A DNA stretch of 64,000 nucleotides from Rhyzopertha dominica. Lineage: Eukaryota; Arthropoda; Insecta; Coleoptera; Bostrichidae. Made by a program: the position numbers and the translations under genes. Under the pieces are notes generated by a model. That model saw nothing but the letters and a program-made list of their open reading frames with translations, did not search any database and was not told where the DNA came from. Within the stretch, counting starts at the first letter, position 1, and the number at the start of each line of letters is the position of its first letter. Shown here one piece after another: positions 52,101 through 60,982 of this stretch. The stretch covers positions 39,675,786-39,739,785 of the forward strand of contig QCXZ01000041.1 of NCBI GenBank assembly GCA_025024175.1, given 5' to 3'.

Positions 52101-55100
52101 AAAGATGCGATAACACGTGATATTACAAAGGATGCAACAACACTGGAAATGTGGTGTCAAAAGAATAGAATGTTGTTGAATGAAGAAAAATGTAGCCTAT
52201 TTAATGTAGGCGATTTTAGAATAACAAGCAACATTAAAATTAATGGTAAAGCAATAGAAACAGCAGAGGACATTAAGTATCTAGGAGTAACAATTGATAA
52301 AAATTTAACTTTTGAACCTCATGCCATTAACATAGGAAATAAAATTAGAAAGTCAATTGCCCATATACGGAGAGGAACCCACTCGGGAACCCACATATTA
52401 AATAAAAACGTGAAGTCACTAATCTATTATTCGTATGTCCATTCACATCTTAATTACATGGCACCAATATGGGGTAATGCAAATAGAACAGCACTGCAGA
52501 AATTACAGAGAACGCAGAACAAGGCAATTAAATTAATTTATAATTTCAAAAAGCTCATGCCAACAAACGATGTATACAACTATACCAAGTTACTGAATGT
52601 TGAAGAAACAATCACATTAGAGTCAATAAAAATGGTTCATAAAATTAACATGGGTGGGTCAGTTACTGAAACCCAAATGATTTTCAACAGAGATGTTCAC
52701 AATCATAATACCAGAAATGCAAACGACGTGCATCTTGACCTGCACAGGAAGAAAAAAACTCAAAATGCTATAACTTACAAAGGAGCAAAATTAAGACTGA
52801 TTCTTTTATGTAATTAGTTTTGTATAACTTAAAGCAGTAATAGTTATTAAGTGTTTAAGTGCAATAGATAACTGACTTTTATGTAGGTTTAGTTATTTCT
52901 GTTTAATGTTTTCGATTTGTATAGTTTCAAATTGTCTTTATTTTTAGTTTTTTAGTTTTGATATATCTACAGGATTTATGAGATATTTCTGTTTTTTTAC
53001 ATGTGCTTTTATATTTGTTATCTGCGCAATCTAAAAGTGCTGATAACATGTATTACTAAAGTTATAAATAAATAAAAAAAAAGTGAAACTGCTTGATAGC
53101 ACAACAGAGGTTAATAATTAAATAATATTTCTATTTTGATACGGAAATGAATAAATTTTTTCATATCATTCCTATTAATCAGAAGATCTGGAATAACTAT
53201 ATTTGTATTATACAGGGTAATTCACTAAAAGTACGTAGCGGCTCTATGTTAAAAACGTTCACGCTATCGCTTTGAGGAAAAACTGTCTTTGGATAAAAAC
53301 GTAACAGAGAAATCAGTTACAAATAAACGCAAATAAGTCCAAAATTTGCCGATAAACTGTAAGTGAGAAATAAAATTTTTAGATCTCTGTCTAAGGCTTA
53401 GTTTTTCTACGTTTAGCATAGAGTTCTTGGAAAGTCAAGGATACAGAAGGAAGGTTAAATGGGCAAAGACTGGCAGTTTTGTACGCCTAATTCAATACAC
53501 CTTGGATTTTTGAAAAAGATATTTTAGAAAAACAAATTTTGGAGATATCTTCTTATTCCTTTAATGTCGACGTTTTCAATTTTACATAGAAAGTGCAATT
53601 ACCCCAATTAGATAATGTCATTCAATTTTGCAAGCAAGCTGTCATTTTCGAGGTATGACATAAATTTGTAAAAAGTAATAGTACAAAACGCATTATATCC
53701 ATATAAACAAAAAGTCTTTCAGCGTGGGCTGATGCAGTTCGGGTTTAATATATGGTGTGGCATCATATAGGTTTCACAGTTCTTCGTCTGCATACTTTTG
53801 ATGGATCTATCTCAACTTACTCTATAATGAATTCATAACATGATGGAAGTGCGAAATTATTTAAACAAAGTTTTTCCGAACCCCTAGATTGGAAGCAACT
53901 GACCGTAGTTCCATGGCCTCCTCAATCTCCGATCTTTTGGTCTTGATTTTTTATGTGGGAACAATTAAAAACAAAGTTTACTCCGGAAGTACTAACAGAG
54001 TGGAAGAACTTTGATTATAATAATTATGATGTGACTTGTTTAAGTTTTTAAATATGTATATAAACACTTAAGAATACATTGCTGCAAAAATAAAATATAG
54101 TTTATTCACCAAAAGTTTTTGAAATGCCTTGTTTTGCAAAATTTAAGATAAAAATATTTAATTTTTTCATGCTTTCAGTTTAAAATGAGAATAAAACAGA
54201 AAAAATCTATAACTCTTATTTTAAATAATCATGTTATGTTTAAATCGTTAGGAAGATTTTTAAAATATTTGTTTTTTTAGCCAACGCTAACTATGGTTTA
54301 TATTTTAAAAAAGACCAGTTTATGGTATATCTAGAAAACGACAGCTTACTTGCAAAATTGAATGACATTTCATGTAAAATTAGGAGTAACAACGTCAGAT
54401 CAATAAAAAAACATCGCAAAAATTCGTTTTTTTTATATTTAGTAAGGGATAAACTTTTTTAAAAATCCAGAAGGCGCATTAAATTAGTCTCACAAAACTG
54501 AAAACCTTTCCTCATTTAACCTTCCTTCTATCTCACTAATTTCCGAGATCCCCTTGCTAAGCATGGAAAACAGAACACATAGTGCATAATACAACCATAA
54601 TGTTCAGTTGTTCTCCCATCGTACTCCTTTAACGCTAAAAAATATCTTTGATCAATTTTCATAACGGTATTGTTAAAAATATTTTCAAAATCAATATTAA
54701 AAGCCGAAGACATATGTATGTTTTGCTGCTCAGTGAATTTCTGACGATGTTTTCATGGTATCCCTGTTTTCTTTGAAATTTCATTTCTGTGAAAATTGTT
54801 CAGTTCTTATAGAGCATTCTTTTCATTCATCGATAATTCGATTTATTAATAATTACATTTATCGATAATTAAATTCATCTTCAATTATCGATTTCGATGT
54901 ATCGAATATCATCGATAATATTATCAAAAATATCGATATTTTTTTAGTATCGCCCACCACTACCTGAAGAAGTTGAGCCCCTTGGTGGCCGCTTAATCGG
55001 CCACTGCTGTTCAGCACTATCTTTGAAACAACCGTCCAAAATTAAAAAATACAATACAAAATAAAACCCTGTTCTTTCTATATGTTTTGGTAGAATTTTT

Positions 55101-58096
55101 CATNCCATAATGGATGGCAAGAACTGCATATCGCCATCTTTTTTACTTTCCGAGGTATTCGTAATTTTTTAATATGTTGCAAACGTGAACGCCAAAATAG
55201 CCTACTGTAGCCAACGTGCATGGTAAACAAAGTTCATCTAAATAAGGTGCACATGGACAGGTTATGTAAAGAATTACTTCGTTCTCTTGGGAAAAAGGAA
55301 TATGTTATTTAAGAGTAAAATAATTAACAAATTTTGATTTAGATATCTTTGTATAATTTATTTATCTCATTTATGAGTTTTGTTATCGACAGGCTGTCAA
55401 CAGCTGCAAAATAAAACACAGTTTGGCTAAGAACTGCAGAGTTTGACATATTTGTATTAAATTACGTTGATAGTAACAAAACCCGAAAAAACATAATTAA
55501 GTAATGGTGTTAATATTTTACATCTGATGTGCACACAAATCATTATTTACCTTTCAATGGTTTTAGTTTATTTTACAGGATATCGTTTAATATCAGCATT
55601 ATTTAATATTATAGTTGCTTCATATAACCTCTTTTTGTCATTATTTATCTCAACACGTAAAAGATAGGTATACATTTTGTTATACCTACTGGTATATCTA
55701 TGTTTAAAATAAATATATGCAATCTAATGCATTTTATTTAAGAAAAAGGTTATTTTAGGTTTATGCTGTCATTCCTGATTAATATAATATATAATACATA
55801 ATATAATATAACGGAATATCCTGAATTAAGAAGTATTCGTAATTTTTTAATATGTTGCCAACAGCAATAACGCCAAAATAGCCTACTGTAGCCAACGTGT
55901 TTGCTTAACAAAGTTCATTTAAAAGGTACTATCTATGGACCAGTTGTGTGGAGAATTCTATCAAATATAAAATACTGGTGGTCATAGGATTGCTTCGTTC
56001 AAGTCGCTTGGGGAAGATTGGGTATTTTCCACTTTTTTTGAAAATTACGTAAAATGAATCTTGAAGTGCATATATATCGTACGCCATGTTAGAAAAAACC
56101 GAAAAAAATATTTGTAAATAGAGATACGAGGGTTTCTATGACGTCTCGCATCCTTGGTGATTTGTTTATTTACTTTCAAAATTTTGTTTGAACTTGTGTC
56201 AGGCAAATTTTGAGGTTCTTCGTCTTTGACAAAGATTACATGTGTAATCGAAACGTCAGACTATTAATTTTTTGTCAGTGTTTTCAAGAGACAGCGATCT
56301 ATCCGACAAAATATTATCTTATTGTAAATAGAGAATTTCAGGCCTGAAATTTGAATCTTAGAAGTCACCGCCAAAACGCTTCTATCCAAGGTTATTCAAC
56401 TCGTGACGTCAAGTGTCATGTAAACATTATCGAGGAGCGTGCTGTTTAATGGTGTAGTATCATTCTTGTATTGGAAAAGCTTTTGTGTGGTTTTTATTGA
56501 AAGGGCGGTGTAAGAGGTCGCACCAAAAAGTGTTTTGTGTAGTTTTACAAGCATCTACTATATATGGAAAACAAAACAAGTGTTGTTTCGTACATGGTTA
56601 TAAAAGTACTTCAGTCAGCATAGCTAACAAAATTTTTGTAACCGTTCCTCGAGATTATCAACGTATGAAAAAGTTGTTTAAGGCCCCTAGACGTAATATG
56701 CCGAAATCGCAAAGTTTGTTTTTCTGTTGTGAAGATCATCTCAATTCTTACTGCAAGTTTTATTATTCCTTTTGGGGTTATAAGTGTTTACCATTCACTT
56801 TCCATTTTGTTATAGCTTGAAGAGGATATGAAAAATTATATGCGTTTTAAGTTGATANCGTTGTTTCCCATATATTCTACTGTTAGCCAGACGGAAAACG
56901 AACCGCAAGAGCCCCGAAATAAATGTTTAGGGTACATTTTTGATTCTTACATTTTTATGTGTGATCAAATTATCAATGCTATGTTAATTTGATAAAAAGT
57001 TCTCTTATGCTATTGCTTTTTGCTTTTACGGTCCTCATCTCCGCCGCATTGAACCGCTCGTCGCTGTACACAAATTCCATAACAATGAGCATGCCTTCAG
57101 AAGTCATAACTCATAAGTATTTCACTTTTTCTTGGCGTATTTTAATTCGCTTGTCACAAAATGAACGCAAACAACAAACTGATAAGTTAACGAGCTGAGG
57201 CTGACGCGTGACGCGCTGACTCCAGATGTAAACAAGCGGCCATTTGCAACACACCTGACGTCACNGCCAATATGTTCGCGTTTTGGCGGTCCTTTAAATA
57301 TTCACATTTTTAATGTTAAAAATATACCTTGAGATCCATTTTTTCGAATTTATAAGCTGTCACAGATGTTTTGTGGATTAGATGCTACCTATTAATATGC
57401 AATTTAATAAAATATAAACACGTGGTAAATACCCTATGAAGAGTAACAGAATTATGAAATTTCTATTTAGATATCTTGTTCAATTTATTTATCTCATTTA
57501 TGAGATGTATTTTTGACAGACTGTCAACAACTGCCAAATAAAAGTTAATTTCGCTAAAAAATCTGCCGAGTTTATAGATTTTTTTAATTTATTTTATTTT
57601 TGATAGCAACAAAACCCGAAAAATTAAAACAATTACGTAATGATATTAATATTTTACCAAAGGTTTTAATTTATTTTAGAGGATACCGTGTTATAACCGT
57701 ATTATTCAATATTATAGTTTTTTTTTATGATTATTCATCGCTACACATCGAAATAGGTAGGTATATTTTGTTTAAAATGAATGTAAACAATCTAACGTGT
57801 TTTTTTAAGAAAAACGTCATTTAATGTTTGCCCCCCTGAATAATTAATGAATTTCCTGAATTACGTGACCACTATTATGATTTTTTATAAAACGAAAATT
57901 TGCAACGCTAGCTTTAACAGGCTGATTTCTGAAAGGTGCGGTAGAATGTGAGTTCCACTACAAGAAGCAATGGCTCTCACCCGGATTTAACGATATCAAA
58001 GATGGTCTTGTGCTCGTGCTCCGGGTTGTCATCCTCGGCGGTGACATTGCCGTCCGTCCCGTCGGTGGTCGAGGGATGGTCGGCATCCGCCACCAT
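33966..58096 (-). CDS. Patsas: ankyrin-repeat DHHC palmitoyltransferase, Hip14/Patsas-like (6 coding exons)
   Basis: The predicted multi-pass membrane enzyme attaches palmitate to cysteines of other proteins, probably at Golgi or synaptic membranes as for relatives. Exons (minus strand): 58096-57981, 46237-45997, 39179-38880, 38825-38583, 34695-34204, 34151-33966. All junctions are GT-AG, phases match, and 1578 nt give 525 residues without a stop. Six ankyrin repeats span roughly residues 65-265. Hydrophobic segments follow, then DPG at 334-336, the cysteine-rich domain with DHHC at 394-397, and TTNE (the TTxE motif) at 473-476. [12 protein letters not shown] rather than DHHCPWVGNCVG suggests the insect Patsas branch rather than Hip14; this is from memory of the families. 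One ambiguous base (34583) leaves residue 338 unknown. The poly(A) signal AATAAA is at 33943-33938. Extra 5' non-coding exons cannot be excluded. Confidence 0.85.
34204..34695 (-). CDS. Patsas: palmitoyltransferase exon 5 (DHHC domain)
   Basis: A 164-codon exon carrying DPG, the zinc-binding cysteine array ([19 protein letters not shown]), the catalytic DHHC cysteine and the two following membrane segments. The donor GTAAGT and the acceptor CATTCTAG are strong. Confidence 0.93.
34867..36020. repeat. cluster of inverted and direct repeats in intron 4
   Basis: CTAGCACCACTTTGCACCAG near 34957 is inverted as CTGGTGCAAAGTGGTGCTAG near 35749, with flanking AAGAAAGGTCA and TGACCTTTCTT. A third block, TTCCCTAATYGAATGGTA.. 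with ACCAAT.AATTGGTG, occurs directly at about 35601 and 35897 and inverted near 35290-35360. G-rich and C-rich runs (about 35020 and 35857) pair likewise. A perfect 24-bp palindrome lies at 35144-35167. The unit looks like a shuffled palindromic transposon family. Confidence 0.6.
37129..37208 (+). promoter_or_regulatory. heat-shock-type promoter without a gene
   Basis: At 37129-37148 four perfect alternating heat-shock pentamers follow each other: aGAAg cTTCg cGAAg tTTCg. A TATA-like TAAATA lies at 37175 and an initiator-like GCAGTT at 37201, 28 bp from TATA to the predicted start; GAGAGAG lies between. The following 120 bp (AAGCGAGCGAAAAGC, repeated AGTG words) resemble an insect hsp70 leader, but no coding sequence follows, and transposon-like DNA starts near 37338. 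It lies in palmitoyltransferase intron 4 on the opposite strand. Confidence 0.5.
37543..38272. mobile_element. non-autonomous hAT element with perfect 8-bp target duplication
   Basis: The 730-bp insert is bounded by TAGAGATGTG on the left and the reverse complement of TAGAGGTGGG on the right. It is flanked by the identical 8-mer CAACACGG at 37535-37542 and 38273-38280, the hAT signature. The interior is GC-richer near both ends with AGCTC/GAGCT-rich subterminal words and has no transposase. Confidence 0.85.
38327..38431. mobile_element. hairpin MITE
   Basis: Outer inverted ends GCGAGAAT and ATTCTCGC enclose a hairpin at 38344-38414 whose 25-bp arms (GATGACACCATGCC.. and ..GGCATGGTGTCATC) differ at one position, with a 21-nt loop. 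It lies in intron 4 close to exon 4 of the palmitoyltransferase. Confidence 0.65.
38583..38825 (-). CDS. Patsas: palmitoyltransferase exon 4 (last ankyrin repeat, first membrane segments)
   Basis: 81 codons beginning [17 protein letters not shown] and ending YPMYIIR before GTAAGT. It holds ankyrin repeat 6, a basic linker KKRRSSW, and hydrophobic [20 protein letters not shown]. Intron 3 is 54 bp. Confidence 0.88.
38880..39179 (-). CDS. Patsas: palmitoyltransferase exon 3 (ankyrin repeats 3-5)
   Basis: Exactly 100 codons from [17 protein letters not shown] to VKLLCEK. It has three canonical helices: [33 protein letters not shown] and [13 protein letters not shown]. The first residues complete the repeat begun in exon 2 (VVQVLLQ joined to AGVAVNAA), confirming the join across a 6.8-kb intron. 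Confidence 0.9.
39880..43330 (+). mobile_element. BEL/Pao LTR-retrotransposon relic
   Basis: Broken segments occur in the order gag to integrase. A gag-like start [17 protein letters not shown] lies at 39910. A zinc-knuckle region is at about 40690-40890 (CINCL..NC..CKVC), followed by a protease-like stretch near 41030-41110. Reverse transcriptase pieces lie at 41400-42260 ([15 protein letters not shown]), then the Pao-type block at 42360-42610, and integrase at 42970-43260 ([36 protein letters not shown]). Every domain is hit by stops or frameshifts. I found no flanking LTRs. It lies in palmitoyltransferase intron 2, antisense to the gene. Confidence 0.75.
43765..44515 (+). mobile_element. 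Penelope-like element relic (family A), plus-strand piece
   Basis: Pieces of reverse transcriptase ([19 protein letters not shown], near 43845-43905) are followed by the GIY-YIG endonuclease end: [16 protein letters not shown] near 44225, then [10 protein letters not shown] and RAPRFWPRL to about 44420, and MELLRIGHA near 44475. Stops and frameshifts are frequent. Confidence 0.7.
44520..45030 (-). mobile_element. Penelope-like element relic (family A), inverted partner
   Basis: The minus frame from 45027 carries [18 protein letters not shown], the reverse transcriptase region with the catalytic pair position reading HD, then [10 protein letters not shown] and [19 protein letters not shown]. 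Further on the same strand lies the linker to about 44520. It repeats in inverted orientation the stretch seen at 43840-44110, so the two pieces lie tail to tail around 44515. Confidence 0.75.
45040..45100 (+). ncRNA. hammerhead-like motif of Penelope family A
   Basis: CGGAGGA is followed by a stem GACAC-CGACATGA-GTGTC, then GAAA and CGTC-AA-GACG. This is the hammerhead order CUGANGA / stem II / GAAA / stem III, with one core mismatch (U to G) that would probably stop cleavage. Self-cleavage is untested. Confidence 0.35.
45110..45990. other. rest of intron 2 upstream part, gene-free
   Basis: AT-rich sequence; the minus frame 45630-45361 has no recognisable motif or splice context. Confidence 0.4.
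45997..46237 (-). CDS. Patsas: palmitoyltransferase exon 2 (ankyrin repeats 1-2)
   Basis: Starts after CATTTTTAG, one base completing a glycine codon with exon 1, then [15 protein letters not shown]. It contains [20 protein letters not shown] and [20 protein letters not shown], and ends at CAG before GTATAT. Length 241 nt. Confidence 0.9.
46404..46747. mobile_element. 344-bp TA-flanked MITE
   Basis: The ends CAGGGTTTCTATAAATGATT and, inverted, CGGGCTTCTATAAATGATT continue identically into CATGCA, giving inverted repeats of about 25 bp. TA dinucleotides flank both sides (46402-46403, 46748-46749), as expected for a Tc1/mariner-mobilised element. No coding capacity. Confidence 0.8.
46760..48390. 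other. part of palmitoyltransferase intron 1, gene-free
   Basis: A segment near 47735-47785 reads on the minus strand as [17 protein letters not shown], a familiar dispersed-repeat tail rather than a gene. Otherwise it is AT-rich. Confidence 0.45.
48397..48864 (+). CDS. small mitochondrial protein, ATPase inhibitor IF1-like (2 exons)
   Basis: Exon 1 is 48397-48549 and ends YFYRK before GTGAGT. Exon 2 most likely is 48691-48864, in phase, beginning [20 protein letters not shown], for 108 residues, the usual IF1 length. The N-terminus ([20 protein letters not shown]) has basic and no acidic residues until residue 25, like a mitochondrial presequence ending near [19 protein letters not shown] then recalls the IF1 inhibitory segment, and exon 2 is coiled-coil-like. 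The C-terminus ([12 protein letters not shown].., ending CEICDL) is not typical of IF1. IF1 binds F1-ATPase and blocks ATP hydrolysis. The exon 2 acceptor (ACCATGAG) is weak and is the least sure point. AATAAA is at 48933. The gene lies inside intron 1 of the palmitoyltransferase, on the opposite strand. Confidence 0.55.
48945..51125. other. part of palmitoyltransferase intron 1, gene-free
   Basis: No exon or clear repeat pair is supported. A plus frame at 50854-51177 is open but lacks recognisable motifs. Confidence 0.4.
51128..51300. repeat. short inverted repeat pair
   Basis: ATGTAGCTACAACGTGGAG near 51131 is inverted as CTACGTTGTAGCTACAT near 51273, about 140 bp apart, suggesting a small MITE. 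Confidence 0.5.
51448..53079 (+). mobile_element. 5'-truncated LINE with target-site duplication
   Basis: The insert encodes reverse transcriptase from [17 protein letters not shown] through [32 protein letters not shown] and the catalytic YADD (near 52065), to the C-terminus at 52817. One in-frame TAG at 51888-51890 interrupts it, between GIDGPSL and LFDSYLQNR; otherwise the frame is open for about 450 codons. The 3' end is TAAATAAATAAAAAAAAA. AAAGTGA at 51441-51447 and 53080-53086 is a likely 7-bp target duplication. Jockey/CR1-like by motif. It lies in palmitoyltransferase intron 1, antisense. Confidence 0.85.
53430..54560 (+). mobile_element. decayed DD41D-type Tc1/mariner element
   Basis: Left arm 53430-53665 and right arm 54325-54560 are inverted repeats, sharing AGAAGGAAGGTTAAATG and GTCATTCAATTTTGCAAG. 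Between them, plus-strand fragments read [10 protein letters not shown] (53730) and, near 53920, PWPPQSP, matching the transposase relic at 61 kb. Most of the transposase is missing. Confidence 0.6.
54820..54960. repeat. ATCGAT-rich low-complexity cluster
   Basis: Repeated ATCGATA/TATCGAT words in 140 bp, followed by CGCCCACCACTAC, which resembles a hAT terminus. A similar cluster is at 2670-2880. Confidence 0.5.
54970..56125. other. part of palmitoyltransferase intron 1, gene-free
   Basis: AATAGCCTACTGTAGCCAAC occurs at 55196 and 55877, and the surrounding 100 bp are similar, so this is a direct repeat. One ambiguous base at 55104. The similar GTCAACARCTGCAAATAAA stretch also recurs near 55397 and 57524. 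Confidence 0.5.
56130..56330 (+). mobile_element. Penelope-like 3'-end fragment (family B)
   Basis: This 200-bp piece matches the 3' ends of the two copies at 58.9-60.8 kb almost base for base, from TTTCTATGACGTCTCGCATC to ATCCGACAAAATATTATCTTA. It contains the hairpin GATTAC-ATGT-GTAATC followed by GAAACGTC. No coding part remains. Confidence 0.8.
56340..57970. other. part of palmitoyltransferase intron 1, gene-free
   Basis: The plus frame 56485-56820 ([10 protein letters not shown]..., then FFCCEDHLN) recalls a THAP zinc-finger (C..C, then C..H) and may be transposon-derived, but it is isolated. The remainder is AT-rich; ambiguous bases at 56858 and 57265. Confidence 0.35.
57981..58096 (-). 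CDS. Patsas: palmitoyltransferase exon 1 (start codon)
   Basis: The ATG at 58096-58094 (CAACATGG context) opens [16 protein letters not shown], an acidic, disordered-looking N-terminus. It ends [10 protein letters not shown] split over the donor GTGAGAG. GG joins T of exon 2 to give glycine, so the sequence runs [18 protein letters not shown], the same layout as the DIVKA segment before the first ankyrin repeat in Hip14. The exon is GC-rich, unlike its intron. Confidence 0.82.
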
Positions 58097-58127
58097 GTTG
58101 CAGGAGGCCTGCTGCGGTGGTGCCCAT
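58029..58127 (-). promoter_or_regulatory. upstream reading frame overlapping the palmitoyltransferase start
   Basis: An ATG at 58127-58125 opens a 32-codon frame, out of phase with the main frame, that overlaps its start and ends at TGA (58031-58029). If transcripts start upstream of it, it could lower translation of the main frame. Confidence 0.4.
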
Positions 58128-58901
58128 ACGTTGCGGGCCGAGCCCGGACTCGGATACACCTTGCAATGCGTACTGGCGATTCTTCTGACTGACCTCCACG
58201 CGAATTATTATTTATGATTGATTAAATGCAGATGCCGCGTGCGAGAATGTTTCTTTTTGCCTTTTTGTCGGGGGTTGTTGCTGGGATATGCACGCACAAA
58301 TGGGGATCGATCGCCGTGCGCCTGCGTTTAGGCAACCTGTGTGATAGACGTGCATGCAATGCAGCATAATTGCGGGCAATAGTCCGGCGATGTAGTCGTA
58401 GTACAATCGCTCAATTACTAATTTATCCTAAAAGCAAATTCTTATTTCACTATACAGGAAGTTTTTTCGATGACCAGTATGATTAAATTTTGTTGACCTA
58501 ACTCAAGGCACGTTTTTGTTTTTAAAAGCAGTTCATGGCTTACTAGATGTGAAAAAACTAAATTTTGAGTATTTCTTTAACTCCTTTTATCTCGTTTATT
58601 TTTGATGTTACAAAGAAATGTAAATACAAAAGTTGTAGATAAATTTACTCTTAATAAAACAGTGAAGTCCAATTTATTAAGGATATTGTCATTTTTGAGA
58701 TATAACATAAATATGTGTTTTTTTTAATGGAAACTACAGTTGGCTATGGATTCATAAAGTCGGCGATTCTTTTTTACCTATCCAACGATATATCACTCAG
58801 TATAGTTATTTTGAAAAATACTTGAGTTATGGCCAATTTTATGCATTTTTAGTTGTTTGTTTTTTAAATAGTTAGCCATGAAATACATTTGTTTTATAAG
58901 A

Positions 58902-60180
58902 TAATATTTTGTCGGATAGATCGCTGTCTCTTGAAAACACTGACAAAAAGTTAATAGTCTGACGTTTCGATTACACCTGTAATCTTTGTCAAAGACGCAG
59001 AACCTCAAAATTTGCCTGACACAAGTTCAAACAAAATTTTGAAAGTAAATAAACAAATCACCAAGGATGCGAGACGTCATAGAAACAACGTGCCAACCTG
59101 ATAAAAAAGAACTTAACGATGAAAAAGGAACTACCTACCTACTAGATATACACGAACTACTTTATAAAAGATAACTACAAAATAGCCTTCCAAATGTCAC
59201 CTAACTCATAATTTCCACAATTCCTGTTAAAATTATTAGTATTCCTACAAATTTCTATAGCTTCTTTTATTAAACGTTTGTGATAATATTTTTCTCTATG
59301 TAAAATTTTTGTTTTATCAAAATCAATCTTGTGTTTAGTCAAATATGAGTGTTCAGCTACGGAAGATTTATCTATCTGTTGCAACCTAGTAGCACGTATG
59401 TGTTCTTTCAAACGCGTACTTACCTACTTTTCTTTTAGTTTGACCTATGTAACACTTGCCGCAAGAACAAGTAATTTTGTAAGCACCTTCACTCTCTAAA
59501 TGTACTTTATCTTTAGTAGAAAATTTTATCTAAATTATTATATGTACTATCAACAACTAAAATATCGTGTTTTCTAAGCATCCTCTTTAATTTTTCCGAA
59601 AGGCCTTGTACATAAGGCAAACTCAACTTCAATTTACTTTGTCCTGACTGAAAATTTACTTAATTTGGATGAGCACTTTTATTAAAAACTGACCAAATAT
59701 TCTTACTCCTATAACCATTTCTCACTAGCGCTGAATTAAGATGATATATTTCTTTTTATACAGAACTTTCGTCTGATATCCTTTGTGCTCTAACAAATAA
59801 CGTCCTAATAAGACTATTCTTTTGAGAAGGAGGGTGGTGAGATGTGGCATGTAAATATATGTCTGTGTGTGCTGGTTTTCCGTAAACCTTGTGTCCTAAC
59901 TGTCCGGTGTTTGTTCTGTAAATTTTGACATCCAAGAAAGGTAAACTACCATTGCTTTCTAATTCTATAGTAAATTTTATGTCGAGATTTTGACTGTTCA
60001 GATGATTTAGAAACCTACCCAACTCTTCTATACCGTGAGGCCAAATAACAAAAGTGTCATCTACGTACCTATACCAACATTTTGGTTTAAACTGAAAACT
60101 GTTTATCGCTACATGTTCAAAATTTTCCATAAACAAATTGGCTACTACAGGACTTAGAGAGGTGAACCCATTGCACAACC
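58902..60180 (-). mobile_element. Penelope-like element (family B), minus copy
   Basis: The minus frame 60178-59756 holds the reverse transcriptase end: SPVVANLFMENFEH, CWYRYVDDTFVIWPHG with the catalytic DD, and GSLPFLDVKIY. After a gap with stops, CSCGKCYIGQTKRK (about 59468-59427) and the frame 59411-59175 (EHIRATRLQQIDKSSVAEHS) form the GIY-YIG endonuclease. The 3' end, with a GATTAC hairpin and GAAACGTC near 58965, reaches 58902. The front half of the reverse transcriptase is missing. Confidence 0.85.
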
Positions 60181-60254
60181 TGATTTTTGTTCATAAAAAT
60201 TATCGTTCCATAAGAAATAAGTAGATTAAAACAATGTTCGGATAATCTGGCTAT

Positions 60255-60835
60255 CGTGTCACCTAAGGCAAGTGTTACATAGGTCAAACTAAAAGAAAAG
60301 TAAGTACGCGTTTGAAAGAACATATACGAGCTACTAGGTTGCAACAGATAGATAAATCTTCCGTAGCTGAACACTCATATTTGACTGAACACATGATTGA
60401 TTTTGATAAAACAAAAATTTTACATAGAGAAAAATATTATTACAAACGTCTTATAAAAGAAGCTATAGAAATTTGTAGGAATACTAATAATTTTAATAGG
60501 GATTGTGGAAATTATGAGTTAGGTGACATTTGGAAGGCTATTTTGTAGTTATCTTTTATAAAGTAGTTCGTGTATATCTAGTAGGTAGGTAGTTCCTTTT
60601 TCATCGTTAAGTTCTTTTTTATCAGGTTGGCACGTTGTTTCTATGACGTCTCGCATCCTTGGTGATTTGTTTATTTACTTTCAAAATTTTGTTTGAACTT
60701 GTGTCAGGCAAATTTTGAGGTTCTGCATCTTTGACAAAGATTACAGGTGTAAACGAAACGTCAGACTATTAACTTTTTGTCAGTGTTTTCAAGAGACAGC
60801 GATCTATCAGACAAAATATTATATTATGGACGCTG
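60255..60835 (+). mobile_element. Penelope-like element (family B), inverted partial copy
   Basis: This copy starts inside the endonuclease (GKCYIGQTKRKVSTRLKEH, from about 60264) and runs through the frame 60312-60548 to the 3' end at 60835. It differs from the minus copy at only a few residues (for example TEHMID against TKHKID). The two copies lie head to head, about 80 bp apart. Confidence 0.85.
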
Positions 60836-60982
60836 AAAGCATTCACCCTCGTACATTTGTTTTATTTCATAAAAACTCACATTTCAAAAATAAATTGAAG
60901 TAATATGTTTAACAGTTAACATAACAAGAAAATGCAAACACAGCACAAACAAACTAAATAAAAACAGAAAAGATCAACTGTT

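Noticed and set aside
56485..56820. Possible THAP-domain gene
   Set aside because: Only a loose cysteine-histidine spacing is visible, the start codon is not convincing and no second exon was found.
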